64,000 nucleotides of DNA, taken from positions 2,577,001 through 2,641,000 of the forward strand of contig NZ_CP073587.1 of NCBI RefSeq assembly GCF_018223345.1, in the 5' to 3' direction. The number at the start of each line of letters is the position of its first letter. Position 1 is the stretch's first letter. This DNA is from Shewanella yunxiaonensis. GTDB lineage: Bacteria; Pseudomonadota; Gammaproteobacteria; Enterobacterales; Shewanellaceae. This document shows, one piece after another, positions 26,551 to 35,722 of the stretch. A program made the position numbers and the translations under genes. Below the pieces are notes generated by a model. It made no database searches and was not told the DNA's origin. It saw only the letters and a program-made list of their open reading frames with translations.

Positions 26551-27924
26551 TTAACGTCCCGGGAAACGCATTCCTGGCGGCATCATTCCGCCCATACCAC
26601 GCATGAGTTTGCTAATACCGCCTTTACCCGACATCTTCTTCATCATTTTTTGCATCTGGGCAAACTGTTTCAGTAGGCGGTTAACATCTTGAATCTGCGT
26701 GCCAGAACCGGCTGCAATACGACGCTTACGCGAGCCCTTGATAATATCAGGGTTGCGACGTTCACCCGGCGTCATGGAATTAATCATAGCTTCCATCTGA
26801 CCAGTCAGCTTACCGCCTTGCAATTGAGCCATGGCATCTGGGGGCAATTTACCCACGCCGGGCATCTTTTCAATCATGCTCATCATGCCGCCCATGTTTT
26901 TCATCTGTTGCAGTTGTTCGCGGAAATCTTCCAGATCAAAACCACCGCCGGACTTCACTTTCTGAGCAAGTTTCAATGCCTTTTCTTTATCGACACCACG
27001 TTCTACCTGCTCAATCAACGACAGAACATCGCCCATCCCCAGAATACGTGAAGCAACCCGATCTGGGTGGAACGGCTCCAGAGCATCAGTCTTTTCACCA
27101 ACACCTAAGAATTTAATCGGTTTGCCCGTAATGTGGCGAATCGATAACGCCGCCCCACCGCGTGCATCCCCGTCAACTTTGGTGAGAATAACGCCGGTAA
27201 GTGGCAATGCATCATTAAATGCTTTTGCAGTATTAGCCGCATCCTGACCCGTCATGGCATCCACCACAAACAACGTCTCTATCGGATTAACGGCAGCATG
27301 CAGCGCTTTGATCTCATCCATCATCGCTTCATCGACATGCAGACGGCCGGCGGTATCGAGAATCACAACGTCGATAAATTTACGTTTGGCATGTGCAATC
27401 GCAGCACTCGCGATATCGACAGGCTTTTGGCTGACATCGGAAGGGAAAAATTCTACTTCCACTTCCTGCGCCAAGGTTTCCAACTGTTTGATAGCGGCCG
27501 GACGGTAAACGTCGGCACTCACGACCAATACAGATTTCTTCTGCCGTGTACGCAAAAATTTCGCTAATTTGGCTACGCTGGTTGTTTTACCGGCCCCTTG
27601 CAAACCCGCCATCATCAATACGGCGGGGGGCTGGGTTGCCAGATTTAGTGCCTCATTAGCCTCGCCCATCGCATTTTCGAGTTCACTCTGGACGATTTTG
27701 ATAAATACCTGCCCAGGCGTCAGGCTTTTGGTAACTTCCTGACCTACAGCGCGCTCTTTAACGCTGTTAACAAATTCCCGCACTACGGGCAACGCAACGT
27801 CGGCTTCCAACAGCGCCATGCGTACTTCGCGCAGCGTATCTTTGACGTTGTCTTCAGTGAGACGACCGCGACCACTGATGTTCTTCAGCGTTCGGGAAAG
27901 GCGGTCAGAGAGATTCTCAAACAT
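26551..27924 (-). CDS. ffh: Signal recognition particle protein Ffh
   Basis: 457 residues. The N domain (1-90) is helical. The G domain has the P-loop GLQGAGKTTSVAKLA near residue 105, DTAGRLHVDEAMM near 190, and TKVDGDARGGAAL near 248. The Met-rich M domain (about 325-457) binds the 4.5S RNA and signal sequences, with GKGGISKLMRGMGGMMPPGM at the end. It targets inner-membrane proteins to FtsY. It is divergent from ypjD and separated from rpsP by about 170 bp. Confidence 0.97.
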   Translation of the reverse strand: MFENLSDRLSRTLKNISGRGRLTEDNVKDTLREVRMALLEADVALPVVREFVNSVKERAVGQEVTKSLTPGQVFIKIVQSELENAMGEANEALNLATQPPAVLMMAGLQGAGKTTSVAKLAKFLRTRQKKSVLVVSADVYRPAAIKQLETLAQEVEVEFFPSDVSQKPVDIASAAIAHAKRKFIDVVILDTAGRLHVDEAMMDEIKALHAAVNPIETLFVVDAMTGQDAANTAKAFNDALPLTGVILTKVDGDARGGAALSIRHITGKPIKFLGVGEKTDALEPFHPDRVASRILGMGDVLSLIEQVERGVDKEKALKLAQKVKSGGGFDLEDFREQLQQMKNMGGMMSMIEKMPGVGKLPPDAMAQLQGGKLTGQMEAMINSMTPGERRNPDIIKGSRKRRIAAGSGTQIQDVNRLLKQFAQMQKMMKKMSGKGGISKLMRGMGGMMPPGMRFPGR

Positions 27925-28194
27925 GGCGTGTTCTGTTCCGTATATTTAATTACTGCAGTTGCAGCGTATTATAACCATGTCGTGGCAAGATGCCACCAAG
28001 CAAGGCATAGCGAATACCGCTGACTCCGCAACTGGAACTTATTACACGATTTTGCAACTAAAGGATTGTGAACAATTTAATTTTTGTTGTCTGTGTCACT
28101 GCCCAAGCGTGTATCACTCATGTTATTCTTACGGCAGCAATTTCTTGCGGTTTACCACCGTATCTTTATCAATAAAGGAATAGGTTAACGTCTG

Positions 28195-28983
28195 ATGGTC
28201 ATTCTTCCTGCTGTTGCAATGGTGTTTTACGCCGTGGCACTGATTTTGGTGACAAGTCGCCTTTTTCATCCCGAAGGCCCGAACAGGAAACTGGTGACAA
28301 TTTTTGCAGCCATTGCTGTATTGCTGCATGCCTTTGCCCTGTATCCAGCCCTTTTCACTTCTCATGGACAGAACTTCAGTTTAACCGTTGTGATTTCCAT
28401 GGTGTGCTGGATCATTGCGCTGACATTCACCATTGTGATGTCACACATTAAAGTGATCGTATTGGTGCCTGTGGTATTCGCCTGTTCAATTATCGGTGTA
28501 GCTTTATTATGGCTAGTACCTCCACAATACATTTTGCATTTCGACCAACATCCAGAAGTGTTGGTGCATGTGGTATTATCGCTGATGGCATACAGCGCGT
28601 TACTGATTGCGGCGTTATATGCGGTACAACTGCTGTTTATTCAGAATAAACTGAAGAAAAAGCAGCCACTGATGACGCATGCTATTCCGCCATTGTTGAC
28701 AGTTGAAAAGCAACTTTATCACTTGGTGATCATCGGTCTGATTCTGCTGAGCTTGTCGTTGGCAACAGGATTTATCTTCATGGATAGCATGTTTGCCGGG
28801 GGTCAGGGACATAAAGCGGTTTTGTCTATCATGGCATGGTTTGTTTATATCGCCATGTTGTGGCAACAGTACACTGTTGGCTGTCGTATCAAGACTGCCG
28901 TCATCTATACCATCACCGGTGCCGTGTTATTGTCACTCGCGTATTTTGGTGCCCGTGCGGTAAAAGAGCTTATCCTCAATTAA
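28195..28983 (+). CDS. ypjD: YpjD/CcsA-type inner-membrane protein
   Basis: 262 residues with about eight hydrophobic helices. It belongs to the cytochrome c assembly (CcsA/CcmC-like) family, in the short YpjD branch: HPEVLVHVVLSLMAYSALLI and GHKAVLSIMAWFVYIAML hold the conserved His residues of the second half, although the tryptophan-rich haem-handling loop of CcmC is not evident. Function in this branch is unclear; a haem role is only family-based. In E. coli ypjD also sits next to ffh, divergently, and before yfjD. A GGAATAGG stretch precedes the ATG. Confidence 0.85.
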   Translation: MVILPAVAMVFYAVALILVTSRLFHPEGPNRKLVTIFAAIAVLLHAFALYPALFTSHGQNFSLTVVISMVCWIIALTFTIVMSHIKVIVLVPVVFACSIIGVALLWLVPPQYILHFDQHPEVLVHVVLSLMAYSALLIAALYAVQLLFIQNKLKKKQPLMTHAIPPLLTVEKQLYHLVIIGLILLSLSLATGFIFMDSMFAGGQGHKAVLSIMAWFVYIAMLWQQYTVGCRIKTAVIYTITGAVLLSLAYFGARAVKELILN

Positions 28984-28995
28984 AAGAAAATGCCT

Positions 28996-29016
28996 GGCGG
29001 CAGCCAATCTGCCGCC
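28996..29016 (+). terminator. Stem-loop between ypjD and yfjD
   Basis: GGCGGCAG / CTGCCGCC with a 5-base loop 12 bases after the ypjD stop; there is no U run, so it may be an RNA stem rather than a full terminator. Confidence 0.5.
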
Positions 29017-29083
29017 TGATAGCTTGACACCTACACTAATTCCCAGTATTTACTAGGCTTATTATTCCTTACGGAGCCCATTT

Positions 29084-30352
29084 TTGGACGCTATATCGAC
29101 CGGCGCGCTTCTACTGATCCTGCTAGTCCTGATCCTAATTTCAGCTTATTTCTCCGGTTCAGAAACCGCTATGATGACCCTGAACCGTTACCGACTGCGC
29201 CACCTCGCCGGCAATGGCCATAAGGGAGCCCAACGGGCTCTGAAACTGCTGGAACGCCCTGACCGCCTTATCGGGCTTATCTTAATCGGTAATAACCTTG
29301 TTAATATTCTTGCCTCTGCGGTCGCAACCGTTTTAGGTATGCGCCTGTATGGTGATGTAGGAATTGCAATTGCGACTGGCGTTTTGACCTTTGTCGTGCT
29401 GGTTTTTGCAGAAGTGACCCCCAAAACACTTGCCGCACTGCGACCAGAGCCGGTAGCGTTCCCCTCCAGTTTGCTGCTGAAATGGCTGTTATGGTTGTTA
29501 CTGCCACTAGTAAAAGTGATGAACTGGATTACTTCATTCATCCTGCGAATGATGGGGGTTAAATCGGTCAAACACAGTGATGCACTAAGCCAAGAAGAAT
29601 TGGCAACGGTGGTGCATGAAGCTGGCGCACTGATCCCGCGTCGCAATCGCGATATGCTGTTATCAGTTCTCGACCTCGGCAATGTGTCTGTTGAAGACAT
29701 TATGGTGCCACGCAACGAACTGTACGCCATCAATATCAATGATGATTTTAAAAGCATCAACAAGCAGATTATTCAGAGTCCACATACCCGAGTACTGCTG
29801 TTTCGCGACAATATTGATGATGCCGTCGGTTTTGTCCATTTACGTGATGCACTGCGTCTGCAATCTAAAGGACAATTCAGCAAATCGTCGCTACTTCGTG
29901 CGGTCAAAGAAATCTACTATGTGCCTGAAGGAACGCCACTGAGTGTACAGCTGGCAAATTTTCAGAAAAATAAAGAACGCATCGGACTGGTGGTTGATGA
30001 ATATGGAGATATCCAAGGGTTAGTTACACTGGAAGATATTCTGGAAGAGATTGTTGGGGATTTTACAACGTCGATGATCCCGACCGCCAGTGAGGAAATT
30101 ACCCCGCAACAAGATGGTACTTTCCTGATCGATGCCACCATTAATATCCGGGATCTCAACAAAGAGAAAAATTGGAATTTCCCCACCGATGGTCCTAAAA
30201 CACTCAATGGCTTAATTTTAGAGTATCTGGAAGATATTCCCGCCGCCAACACTGGGCTGCGTTTGGCTGGCTATCCCATGGAAATCATCGAGGTTGCGGA
30301 TAACATGGTAAAAACGGTTAGGGTAATGCCCCAGTTTTACCGCGCCTCCTAA
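29084..30352 (+). CDS. yfjD: CNNM/CorB-type transporter (HlyC/CorC family, YfjD)
   Basis: 422 residues, start TTG with ACGGAG 9 bases upstream; no ATG is near. Residues 1-190 form the DUF21/CNNM membrane domain with AYFSGSETAMMTLNRYRLRHL and four membrane helices. A CBS pair (about 200-330) has EDIMVPRNELYAI and IGLVVDEYGDIQGLVTLED. The C-terminal CorC_HlyC domain (340-422) closes it. Members are magnesium (cobalt) exporters or regulators of that flux. It sits 100 bp after ypjD with an inverted repeat between them, and ends at a strong terminator. Confidence 0.9.
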   Translation: MDAISTGALLLILLVLILISAYFSGSETAMMTLNRYRLRHLAGNGHKGAQRALKLLERPDRLIGLILIGNNLVNILASAVATVLGMRLYGDVGIAIATGVLTFVVLVFAEVTPKTLAALRPEPVAFPSSLLLKWLLWLLLPLVKVMNWITSFILRMMGVKSVKHSDALSQEELATVVHEAGALIPRRNRDMLLSVLDLGNVSVEDIMVPRNELYAININDDFKSINKQIIQSPHTRVLLFRDNIDDAVGFVHLRDALRLQSKGQFSKSSLLRAVKEIYYVPEGTPLSVQLANFQKNKERIGLVVDEYGDIQGLVTLEDILEEIVGDFTTSMIPTASEEITPQQDGTFLIDATINIRDLNKEKNWNFPTDGPKTLNGLILEYLEDIPAANTGLRLAGYPMEIIEVADNMVKTVRVMPQFYRAS

Positions 30353-30369
30353 TTACTGCCATACGATAT

Positions 30370-30391
30370 AAAGGCACCTGCGGGTGCCTTT
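30370..30391 (+). terminator. yfjD terminator
   Basis: Stem AAAGGCACC / GGTGCCTTT with loop TGCG, followed by ATTATT. It lies 17 bases after the yfjD stop. Confidence 0.87.
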
Positions 30392-30487
30392 ATTATTAGC
30401 TAATAAATAGGAAACTGTAGTTCCGACTTTACCGCCACTTAGCAGCTGTTACACTGGTCGGCTGAAATAAGGACAGAGGTTAGTGAT

Positions 30488-31090
30488 ATGTGTGGTTTGC
30501 ATTCCCACATTTTTCCCAATTCACCCGTATTGGCCGTCAGTATCCACTTACCCGACTGGGTTGAGACACTGATTAACTGGCAGCAACCCTTGGTAACAGA
30601 TGAGGCCAAAATGTCGTTGGCGTTATCGCTGGCACAGGAAAATGTCCGCCGAAAAACCGGTGGTCCATTCGCCAGTATCATTGTGCATCGGCAGTCAGGA
30701 CTATTGTTGAGCATTGGTGTTAACCAGGTCGTACCGCAGAATAATTCCACACTCCACGGTGAAGTGATGGCAATTATGCTGGGAGAACAACGTCTGAAAC
30801 AATATAGCTTAGGCTTGGCAGAAGACTATGAACTGTTTACTTCCTGTGAGCCCTGTGCCATGTGCATGGGGGCGATATTGTGGTCTGGAGTAAAACGGTT
30901 GGTTTGTGCCGCTACCGGGGAAGATGCGCGAGCAATCGGTTTTGATGAAGGCCCGGTGTTTGAAGCGTCATATGATTATCTGATACATGCCGGGATAAAG
31001 GTAGAGCGGCAAGTCCTGCAACGTCAGGGGCGGGAAATATTGCAGGCGTATGTGGCTAACGGTGGTCTGCTATATAACGGTGCAGAGTAA
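30488..31090 (+). CDS. Nucleoside/cytidine-type deaminase, zinc-dependent
   Basis: 200 residues. The zinc site is complete: TLHGEVMAI near residue 93 (His ligand and catalytic Glu) and SCEPCAMCMGAI near 121 (the two Cys). This is the cytidine/deoxycytidylate deaminase fold with the guanine deaminase/TadA layout. TadA proper would have HAE rather than HGE and lacks the 35-residue N-terminal extension seen here, so I call it a nucleoside deaminase of unknown substrate. AGAGG precedes the ATG. It is a single gene, between two terminators. Confidence 0.85.
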   Translation: MCGLHSHIFPNSPVLAVSIHLPDWVETLINWQQPLVTDEAKMSLALSLAQENVRRKTGGPFASIIVHRQSGLLLSIGVNQVVPQNNSTLHGEVMAIMLGEQRLKQYSLGLAEDYELFTSCEPCAMCMGAILWSGVKRLVCAATGEDARAIGFDEGPVFEASYDYLIHAGIKVERQVLQRQGREILQAYVANGGLLYNGAE

Positions 31091-31104
31091 AAATATACTC
31101 GCAT

Positions 31105-31130
31105 AAAAAAGGGCCTGCCGGCCCTTTTTT
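31105..31130. terminator. Bidirectional terminator between deaminase and acpS
   Basis: AAAAAAGGGCC / GGCCCTTTTTT with loop TGCC, a near ideal rho-independent terminator on both strands. Confidence 0.95.
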
Positions 31131-31143
31131 ACATGGTTAATAA

Positions 31144-31521
31144 TTAACTCAGGATCACGGTTGCCACCGCATAATGGCGCTCATCAGCAATAGACAATAA
31201 TGCTGAGGTGGCCCCCAAGGCCTGTAATTGCATTAACGCCCCCTCAGATAAGGTGAGCTCAGGCGCACCGGCCGCATTATTGGAGACGCGGATATGTTGG
31301 AATGAAACGCCTCGACCAATACCGGTGCCTAAGGCCTTTGCCGCGGCTTCTTTAGCTGCAAAACGTTTCGCGAGAAATCTCGCGGGCTGCTTATGTGCAT
31401 TAAAATGCTGCAACTCCGTGACGGTTAATACGCGTTCAGCCAATCGCAGCAACGCTGTTGGCTGCATCTCGGTAAAGCGTTTTATTTCAACGATATCGGT
31501 CCCAAGCCCGAGAATAGCCAT
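31144..31521 (-). CDS. acpS: Holo-[acyl-carrier-protein] synthase
   Basis: 125 residues. GLGTDIVEIKRF near the N-terminus holds the magnesium-binding Asp, and RFLAKRFAAKEAAAKALGTGIG near residue 50 holds the KEAxxKA motif of phosphopantetheinyl transferases. It moves 4'-phosphopantetheine from CoA to the acyl carrier protein. It is the last gene of the long rpoE-to-acpS run, 3 bp after pdxJ. Confidence 0.96.
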   Translation of the reverse strand: MAILGLGTDIVEIKRFTEMQPTALLRLAERVLTVTELQHFNAHKQPARFLAKRFAAKEAAAKALGTGIGRGVSFQHIRVSNNAAGAPELTLSEGALMQLQALGATSALLSIADERHYAVATVILS

Positions 31522-31524
31522 GGA

Positions 31525-32262
31525 TTATTCGCCTCTGCGGCCTTCCAACATCAGCTGTTTCATATCCGCCACCGCTTTTGCCAGGCCGTCAATTGCGGCG
31601 CGGGCAATAATGGCATGACCGATATTTAACTCGTATAACTCTGGAATGGCGGCAATCGGCTTGACGTTGTGATAGTGCAGACCATGACCCGCATTCACCA
31701 CCAGACCTTTGCTATGTGCATAAGCGGCCATTTCACTGATACGCTTCAGCTCTTGTTTGGCTTCTGCATCAGTTTTAGCGTCAGCATAATGACCGGTATG
31801 GATCTCAATGACTGGTGCGCCGACTGCTACAGCGGCATCAATCTGGCGCTGATCGGCATCGATAAACAGCGATACACTGACCCCGGCATCTTTCAGGCGT
31901 TTAACCGCTTCGCTCATTTTGTTCAGTTGTCCCGCGACATCCAAACCACCTTCAGTGGTCAGTTCTTCGCGCTTTTCTGGAACCAGACAGCAGTGTGGCG
32001 GCTTAATATCACAGGCGATTGCTAGCATCTCTTCTGTCACTGCCATCTCAAGGTTCATACGAGTCTGCAAGGTTTTCGCTAACAGGTAGACATCGCGATC
32101 TTTGATATGTCGGCGGTCTTCACGTAAATGCACCGTTATCCCTTCAGCACCGGCATGTTCAGCCACTGCGGCGGCATGGACGGGATCTGGAAAATCCGTA
32201 CCACGTGCATTTCGCAATGTGGCGATATGATCAATATTGACCCCTAACAGAATTCTTCCCAT
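31525..32262 (-). CDS. pdxJ: Pyridoxine 5'-phosphate synthase
   Basis: 245 residues. [20 protein letters not shown] at the start, [20 protein letters not shown] near residue 40, and the end block [11 protein letters not shown] near 210 are PdxJ signatures. It closes the pyridine ring of vitamin B6 from 1-deoxyxylulose-5-phosphate. It lies between recO (43 bp upstream) and acpS, the order of E. coli. Confidence 0.97.
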   Translation of the reverse strand: MGRILLGVNIDHIATLRNARGTDFPDPVHAAAVAEHAGAEGITVHLREDRRHIKDRDVYLLAKTLQTRMNLEMAVTEEMLAIACDIKPPHCCLVPEKREELTTEGGLDVAGQLNKMSEAVKRLKDAGVSVSLFIDADQRQIDAAVAVGAPVIEIHTGHYADAKTDAEAKQELKRISEMAAYAHSKGLVVNAGHGLHYHNVKPIAAIPELYELNIGHAIIARAAIDGLAKAVADMKQLMLEGRRGE

Positions 32263-32305
32263 AACCTTTCAACTCCTGCATGTTGATGATGTGCTGGCAT
32301 CATCT

Positions 32306-32989
32306 TTATTGTTGATTTGTTGGTAATTCACGTTTGCTAAACAGCTGCCGACTCATTAACGGTTTGTCACCCACCACAGGTTGTAACAACAGACGAGTCA
32401 GGCGCTTCGCATGCGGCCAATCGGCATCGAGTAACTCTCTGGCAGCCAGCGCCAATAACACTCGCCCCGGAATGATGCCGTCCCCCGCCAGAAATCCCGA
32501 TTCAGGTAACCAGCGGTAGTGGCTAGCAGCATCTACGGCTACGCCATTGGCATCCAGTGTCAACGATGGCAAACAACCGAGTTCGTCCAGCAGTGTTAGC
32601 TCAAAAAAACGTAGCGGTGTCTGACTGAACTCTCGTGCCAGCGCCATCAGTGTCTGATGATAAGGCACAAACAGCGACTCGCCACTTTGCACCTGACCCA
32701 ATGCACGTATCAGTAACTCATTCAGATAGAGCGCTGAATACAAAGCGTCCCCGGTCAGCGGTACTGCCGGGGACGCACTTTCAATCTGACTCAGACTACG
32801 CAGTTCACCGCGGCCCGAGAGTTCAAATAACAGCGGTTGAAATGGCTGTATCACGCTTTTGAGAGAACGCTTACCGCTGCCAAGCCTTGCAATGGCGTCT
32901 ATACGCCCGAGGCCATCTACCAGCAGTCTAAGCAATGCACTGTTTTCACGATAAGGCTTGGCATGCAGCACATATCCCCGGTGCATCAC
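32306..32989 (-). CDS. recO: DNA repair protein RecO
   Basis: 227 residues. The N-terminal OB fold reads RGYVLHAKPYRENSALLRLL, followed by the GRIDAIARLGSGKRS stretch; the helical C-terminal half contains LELTLLDELG-like FFELTLLDELGCLPSL. RecO loads RecA on gapped DNA with RecR. It starts with GTG at 32989 or ATG at 32986 just after era, 3 bp apart, in the rnc-era-recO-pdxJ order common to gammaproteobacteria. Confidence 0.93.
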   Translation of the reverse strand: MMHRGYVLHAKPYRENSALLRLLVDGLGRIDAIARLGSGKRSLKSVIQPFQPLLFELSGRGELRSLSQIESASPAVPLTGDALYSALYLNELLIRALGQVQSGESLFVPYHQTLMALAREFSQTPLRFFELTLLDELGCLPSLTLDANGVAVDAASHYRWLPESGFLAGDGIIPGRVLLALAARELLDADWPHAKRLTRLLLQPVVGDKPLMSRQLFSKRELPTNQQ

Positions 32990-32992
32990 AAC

Positions 32993-33979
32993 TTAATCTT
33001 CGCCATACCCGAGACTGCGCAGCGCACGTTCATCATCCGCCCAGCCCGATTTCACTTTCACCCAGACTTCTAGAAACACTTTGTTGTCGAAAAGCTTTTC
33101 CATATCCAAACGAGACTCGGTGGCAATGGTACGAATGCGCTCGCCGTTTTTACCAATCACCATACGCTTCTGCCCCTCCCGTTCCACCAGGATCAGCGCA
33201 TTGATTTGGTATACTCCGTTTTCCATCATCTTAAACTGTTCAATTTCGACGGTCGCATCATAGGGAAGTTCATCCCCCAGATAACGCATCAACTTTTCGC
33301 GCACAATTTCCGATGCCATAAAACGCTGAGAACGATCGGTAATATAATCTTCCGGGAAAAAATGCACACTTTCAGGCAAACATTGACGTGCCAGCGACAG
33401 CAATTTACCCACGTTAGTACCGGACTTAGCGGAAATTGGCACAATCTCGTCAAAGGGAAATTTCTGTCCCAATTCTTGCAGATAAGGAAATAGCGCTTCT
33501 TTATCTTTTATATGGTCGACTTTATTCACCGCTAATACGGTTTTGCGCTCATCGGCGCCACGCCGCAGCTTATTCAGTACCATTTCGTCGTCAGCCGTCC
33601 AGTGCATGCCATCGACCACGAATATCACCATACACACATCGGCAATGGAGCTGGATGCCGCACGATTCATCAGACGGTTAATGGCACGCTTTTCTTCCAT
33701 ATGCAGGCCAGGTGTATCAATAAATACCACTTGTGAATCACCATCGGTATGGATGCCCATGATGCGATGGCGAGTGGTTTGTGGCTTGCGGGAAGTGATA
33801 CTGACTTTCTGTCCCAGCAACTGGTTCAGTAGGGTCGATTTCCCCACGTTAGGGCGACCGACGATAGCCACCATACCACAATAGGTCTTATCGTAGGTCG
33901 GCGTCTGTGGCTGATTTAACTTGGCCAGCAACTCATCAAGACTAGGTTCCTGTTCCGGCATTTGCGGGGTTTTACTCAT
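32993..33979 (-). CDS. era: GTPase Era
   Basis: 328 residues, about 27 longer than E. coli Era by an N-terminal extension rich in Pro/Gln ([16 protein letters not shown]...). The GTPase motifs are [22 protein letters not shown], and NKVD. The C-terminal KH domain has [20 protein letters not shown]. Era binds 16S rRNA in 30S assembly. Its start overlaps rnc by 8 bp, indicating coupled translation. Confidence 0.96.
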   Translation of the reverse strand: MSKTPQMPEQEPSLDELLAKLNQPQTPTYDKTYCGMVAIVGRPNVGKSTLLNQLLGQKVSITSRKPQTTRHRIMGIHTDGDSQVVFIDTPGLHMEEKRAINRLMNRAASSSIADVCMVIFVVDGMHWTADDEMVLNKLRRGADERKTVLAVNKVDHIKDKEALFPYLQELGQKFPFDEIVPISAKSGTNVGKLLSLARQCLPESVHFFPEDYITDRSQRFMASEIVREKLMRYLGDELPYDATVEIEQFKMMENGVYQINALILVEREGQKRMVIGKNGERIRTIATESRLDMEKLFDNKVFLEVWVKVKSGWADDERALRSLGYGED

Positions 33980-34658
33980 GCTTCATCAACTCCAGCACTT
34001 GTGCTGCGGCCTGTTGCTCGGCTTTACGTCGTGAACTGCCAGTACCTGTCACTGGCGCAGATAACTCTGCCACGCGGCACTCGACCGTAAATGTCTGATC
34101 GTGTGCTTCGCCTTCCACCTTCATTACTTCATATTCGGGTAATGGCTTTTTATGGCCTTGCAACAATTCCTGCAACTGAGTTTTGGCATCCTTCTGCCCT
34201 TCCCCCGGTTTTATCGCAGCCAAGCGTGCTTCATACCACCCTAATAACAGCGTTCTGACCACTTCCAAATCGGCATCCAGATAGATGGCACCGATGATGG
34301 CTTCAACAGCATCTGCGAGGATCGATTCTCTACGGAATCCACCACTTTTCAGCTCGCCGGGACCCAATGTCAAATAATCGCCCAATTTGAACTCTTTTGC
34401 CATTTTAGCCAGTGTATCACCACGAACCAGTGTGGCGCGCATGCGGCTGAGATCACCTTCCGTGACTTTAGGAAACTGATGAAATAACTGATCAGAAATG
34501 ACTACCGACAGAATGGAATCGCCGAGGAACTCCAAACGTTCATTGTGTTTGTTTGCGGCACTACGGTGCGTCAGTGCCTGTTCCAACAGTGCCAAGTCTT
34601 TAAATTCATAGCCTAAAGTACGACAAAGTCGTGGCAGATTTTTAATTGGTTCCATCAT
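33972..34658 (-). CDS. rnc: Ribonuclease III
   Basis: 228 residues. [20 protein letters not shown] is the RNase III signature with the catalytic Glu and Asp. [18 protein letters not shown] is the second metal-binding block. The dsRNA-binding domain (about 155-225) ends with [19 protein letters not shown]. It processes rRNA and mRNA duplexes. It overlaps the end of lepB by 4 bp and the start of era. Confidence 0.97.
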   Translation of the reverse strand: MMEPIKNLPRLCRTLGYEFKDLALLEQALTHRSAANKHNERLEFLGDSILSVVISDQLFHQFPKVTEGDLSRMRATLVRGDTLAKMAKEFKLGDYLTLGPGELKSGGFRRESILADAVEAIIGAIYLDADLEVVRTLLLGWYEARLAAIKPGEGQKDAKTQLQELLQGHKKPLPEYEVMKVEGEAHDQTFTVECRVAELSAPVTGTGSSRRKAEQQAAAQVLELMKHE

Positions 34659-35566
34659 TGTATGCCACCAACACGGTTAAAACGCACACCGGTTGGGATC
34701 CAGGTTGGCAAAAAGTCATCCGGCTTGCGATCAAATTCAAAACTTATCCAGATACAAACGGCCCGTCCTACTAAATTCTTTTCTGGAACAAAGCCCCAAA
34801 AACGACTATCGGTGCTGTTATCGCGGTTATCACCCATGGCGAAATATTCCCCTTCAGGCACGACGAATTCACCTGCAGGTAAATCATCTTGGCGATAATA
34901 AAACGCCTTAGGTTCGCCTCTGGCGGGATCGATCAGTATATCGTGCGTCACATTGCCGAGTTGCTCGCGGTAACGGATCTGCGGCACCCCATCGAGACTG
35001 AATTCACCACGGTTAACTTCCGCGCGCAGGACCAATCTTGGTTCTGGACACGGGCTCTGCTGATGGCAAGCCTCCTGAATGTACAGTTCCTTATTGCGGT
35101 AGATAATACGATCACCAGGCAAACCAACCACGCGCTTGATGTAATCCACAGATTCATCTTTAGGATATTTAAACACGATGATATCGCCACGTTTTGGTTC
35201 ACCGGTGCTAACCAGTTTAGTGCGCCACACGGGGTCTTTAAGACCATAGGCAAATTTTTCTACCAGAATAAAATCACCAACCAACAGCGTTGGCATCATA
35301 GAACCTGACGGGATTTGGAACGGCTCATAAATAAAGGAGCGCAGGATCATGACAAACGCTATCACTGGGAAAATGGATTTGGATGTTTCAACGATTGCGG
35401 GCTCTTGCAGCAATTGCGCTTTGGCTTCTTCTGGCAGTTCTCCCTGCCCTTCTGCCAGCGCTAACCGTGCCCGTCGTTTCGGCGCCAATAACCAGGCATC
35501 AAACGCCCAAACGATACCGGTAACCAAGGTTACCAACACTAAAAAAATCGAAAAGTAGGCCGCCAT
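34655..35566 (-). CDS. lepB: Signal peptidase I
   Basis: 303 residues. The first membrane helix is residues 1-23, a second near 65-80. [19 protein letters not shown] holds the catalytic Ser. [12 protein letters not shown] holds the catalytic Lys, and [15 protein letters not shown] the last conserved box. It cleaves signal peptides of Sec and Tat substrates at the outer face of the inner membrane. It is 156 bp after lepA, with a stem-loop between them. Confidence 0.97.
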   Translation of the reverse strand: MAAYFSIFLVLVTLVTGIVWAFDAWLLAPKRRARLALAEGQGELPEEAKAQLLQEPAIVETSKSIFPVIAFVMILRSFIYEPFQIPSGSMMPTLLVGDFILVEKFAYGLKDPVWRTKLVSTGEPKRGDIIVFKYPKDESVDYIKRVVGLPGDRIIYRNKELYIQEACHQQSPCPEPRLVLRAEVNRGEFSLDGVPQIRYREQLGNVTHDILIDPARGEPKAFYYRQDDLPAGEFVVPEGEYFAMGDNRDNSTDSRFWGFVPEKNLVGRAVCIWISFEFDRKPDDFLPTWIPTGVRFNRVGGIQ

Positions 35567-35670
35567 GGGTCAGTTATACTCCTGCCTTGATTTCAATAAA
35601 TACCTTCTTGCCAACTTTGGTTAGTGTACCTATACAGAAATAGCTCTCATTCACCAGGCATACTAACCAA

Positions 35671-35691
35671 AGCGCCGCGAACCGCGGCGCA
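35671..35691 (-). terminator. GC-rich stem-loop between lepA and lepB
   Basis: GCGCCGCG / CGCGGCGC with a 3-base loop, and TTTGGTT following on the minus strand. It may attenuate transcription between lepA and lepB. Confidence 0.5.
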
Positions 35692-35722
35692 AAGAAAGTC
35701 ATAAACACAGCATTGGACAACG

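Noticed and set aside
27959..28183. A 74-codon plus-strand frame between ffh and ypjD
   Set aside because: No ribosome site, no family, and it sits in the divergent promoter region.
31369..31384. Palindrome CGCGAGA AA TCTCGCG
   Set aside because: It lies within the acpS coding sequence and is explained by codons; no U run.
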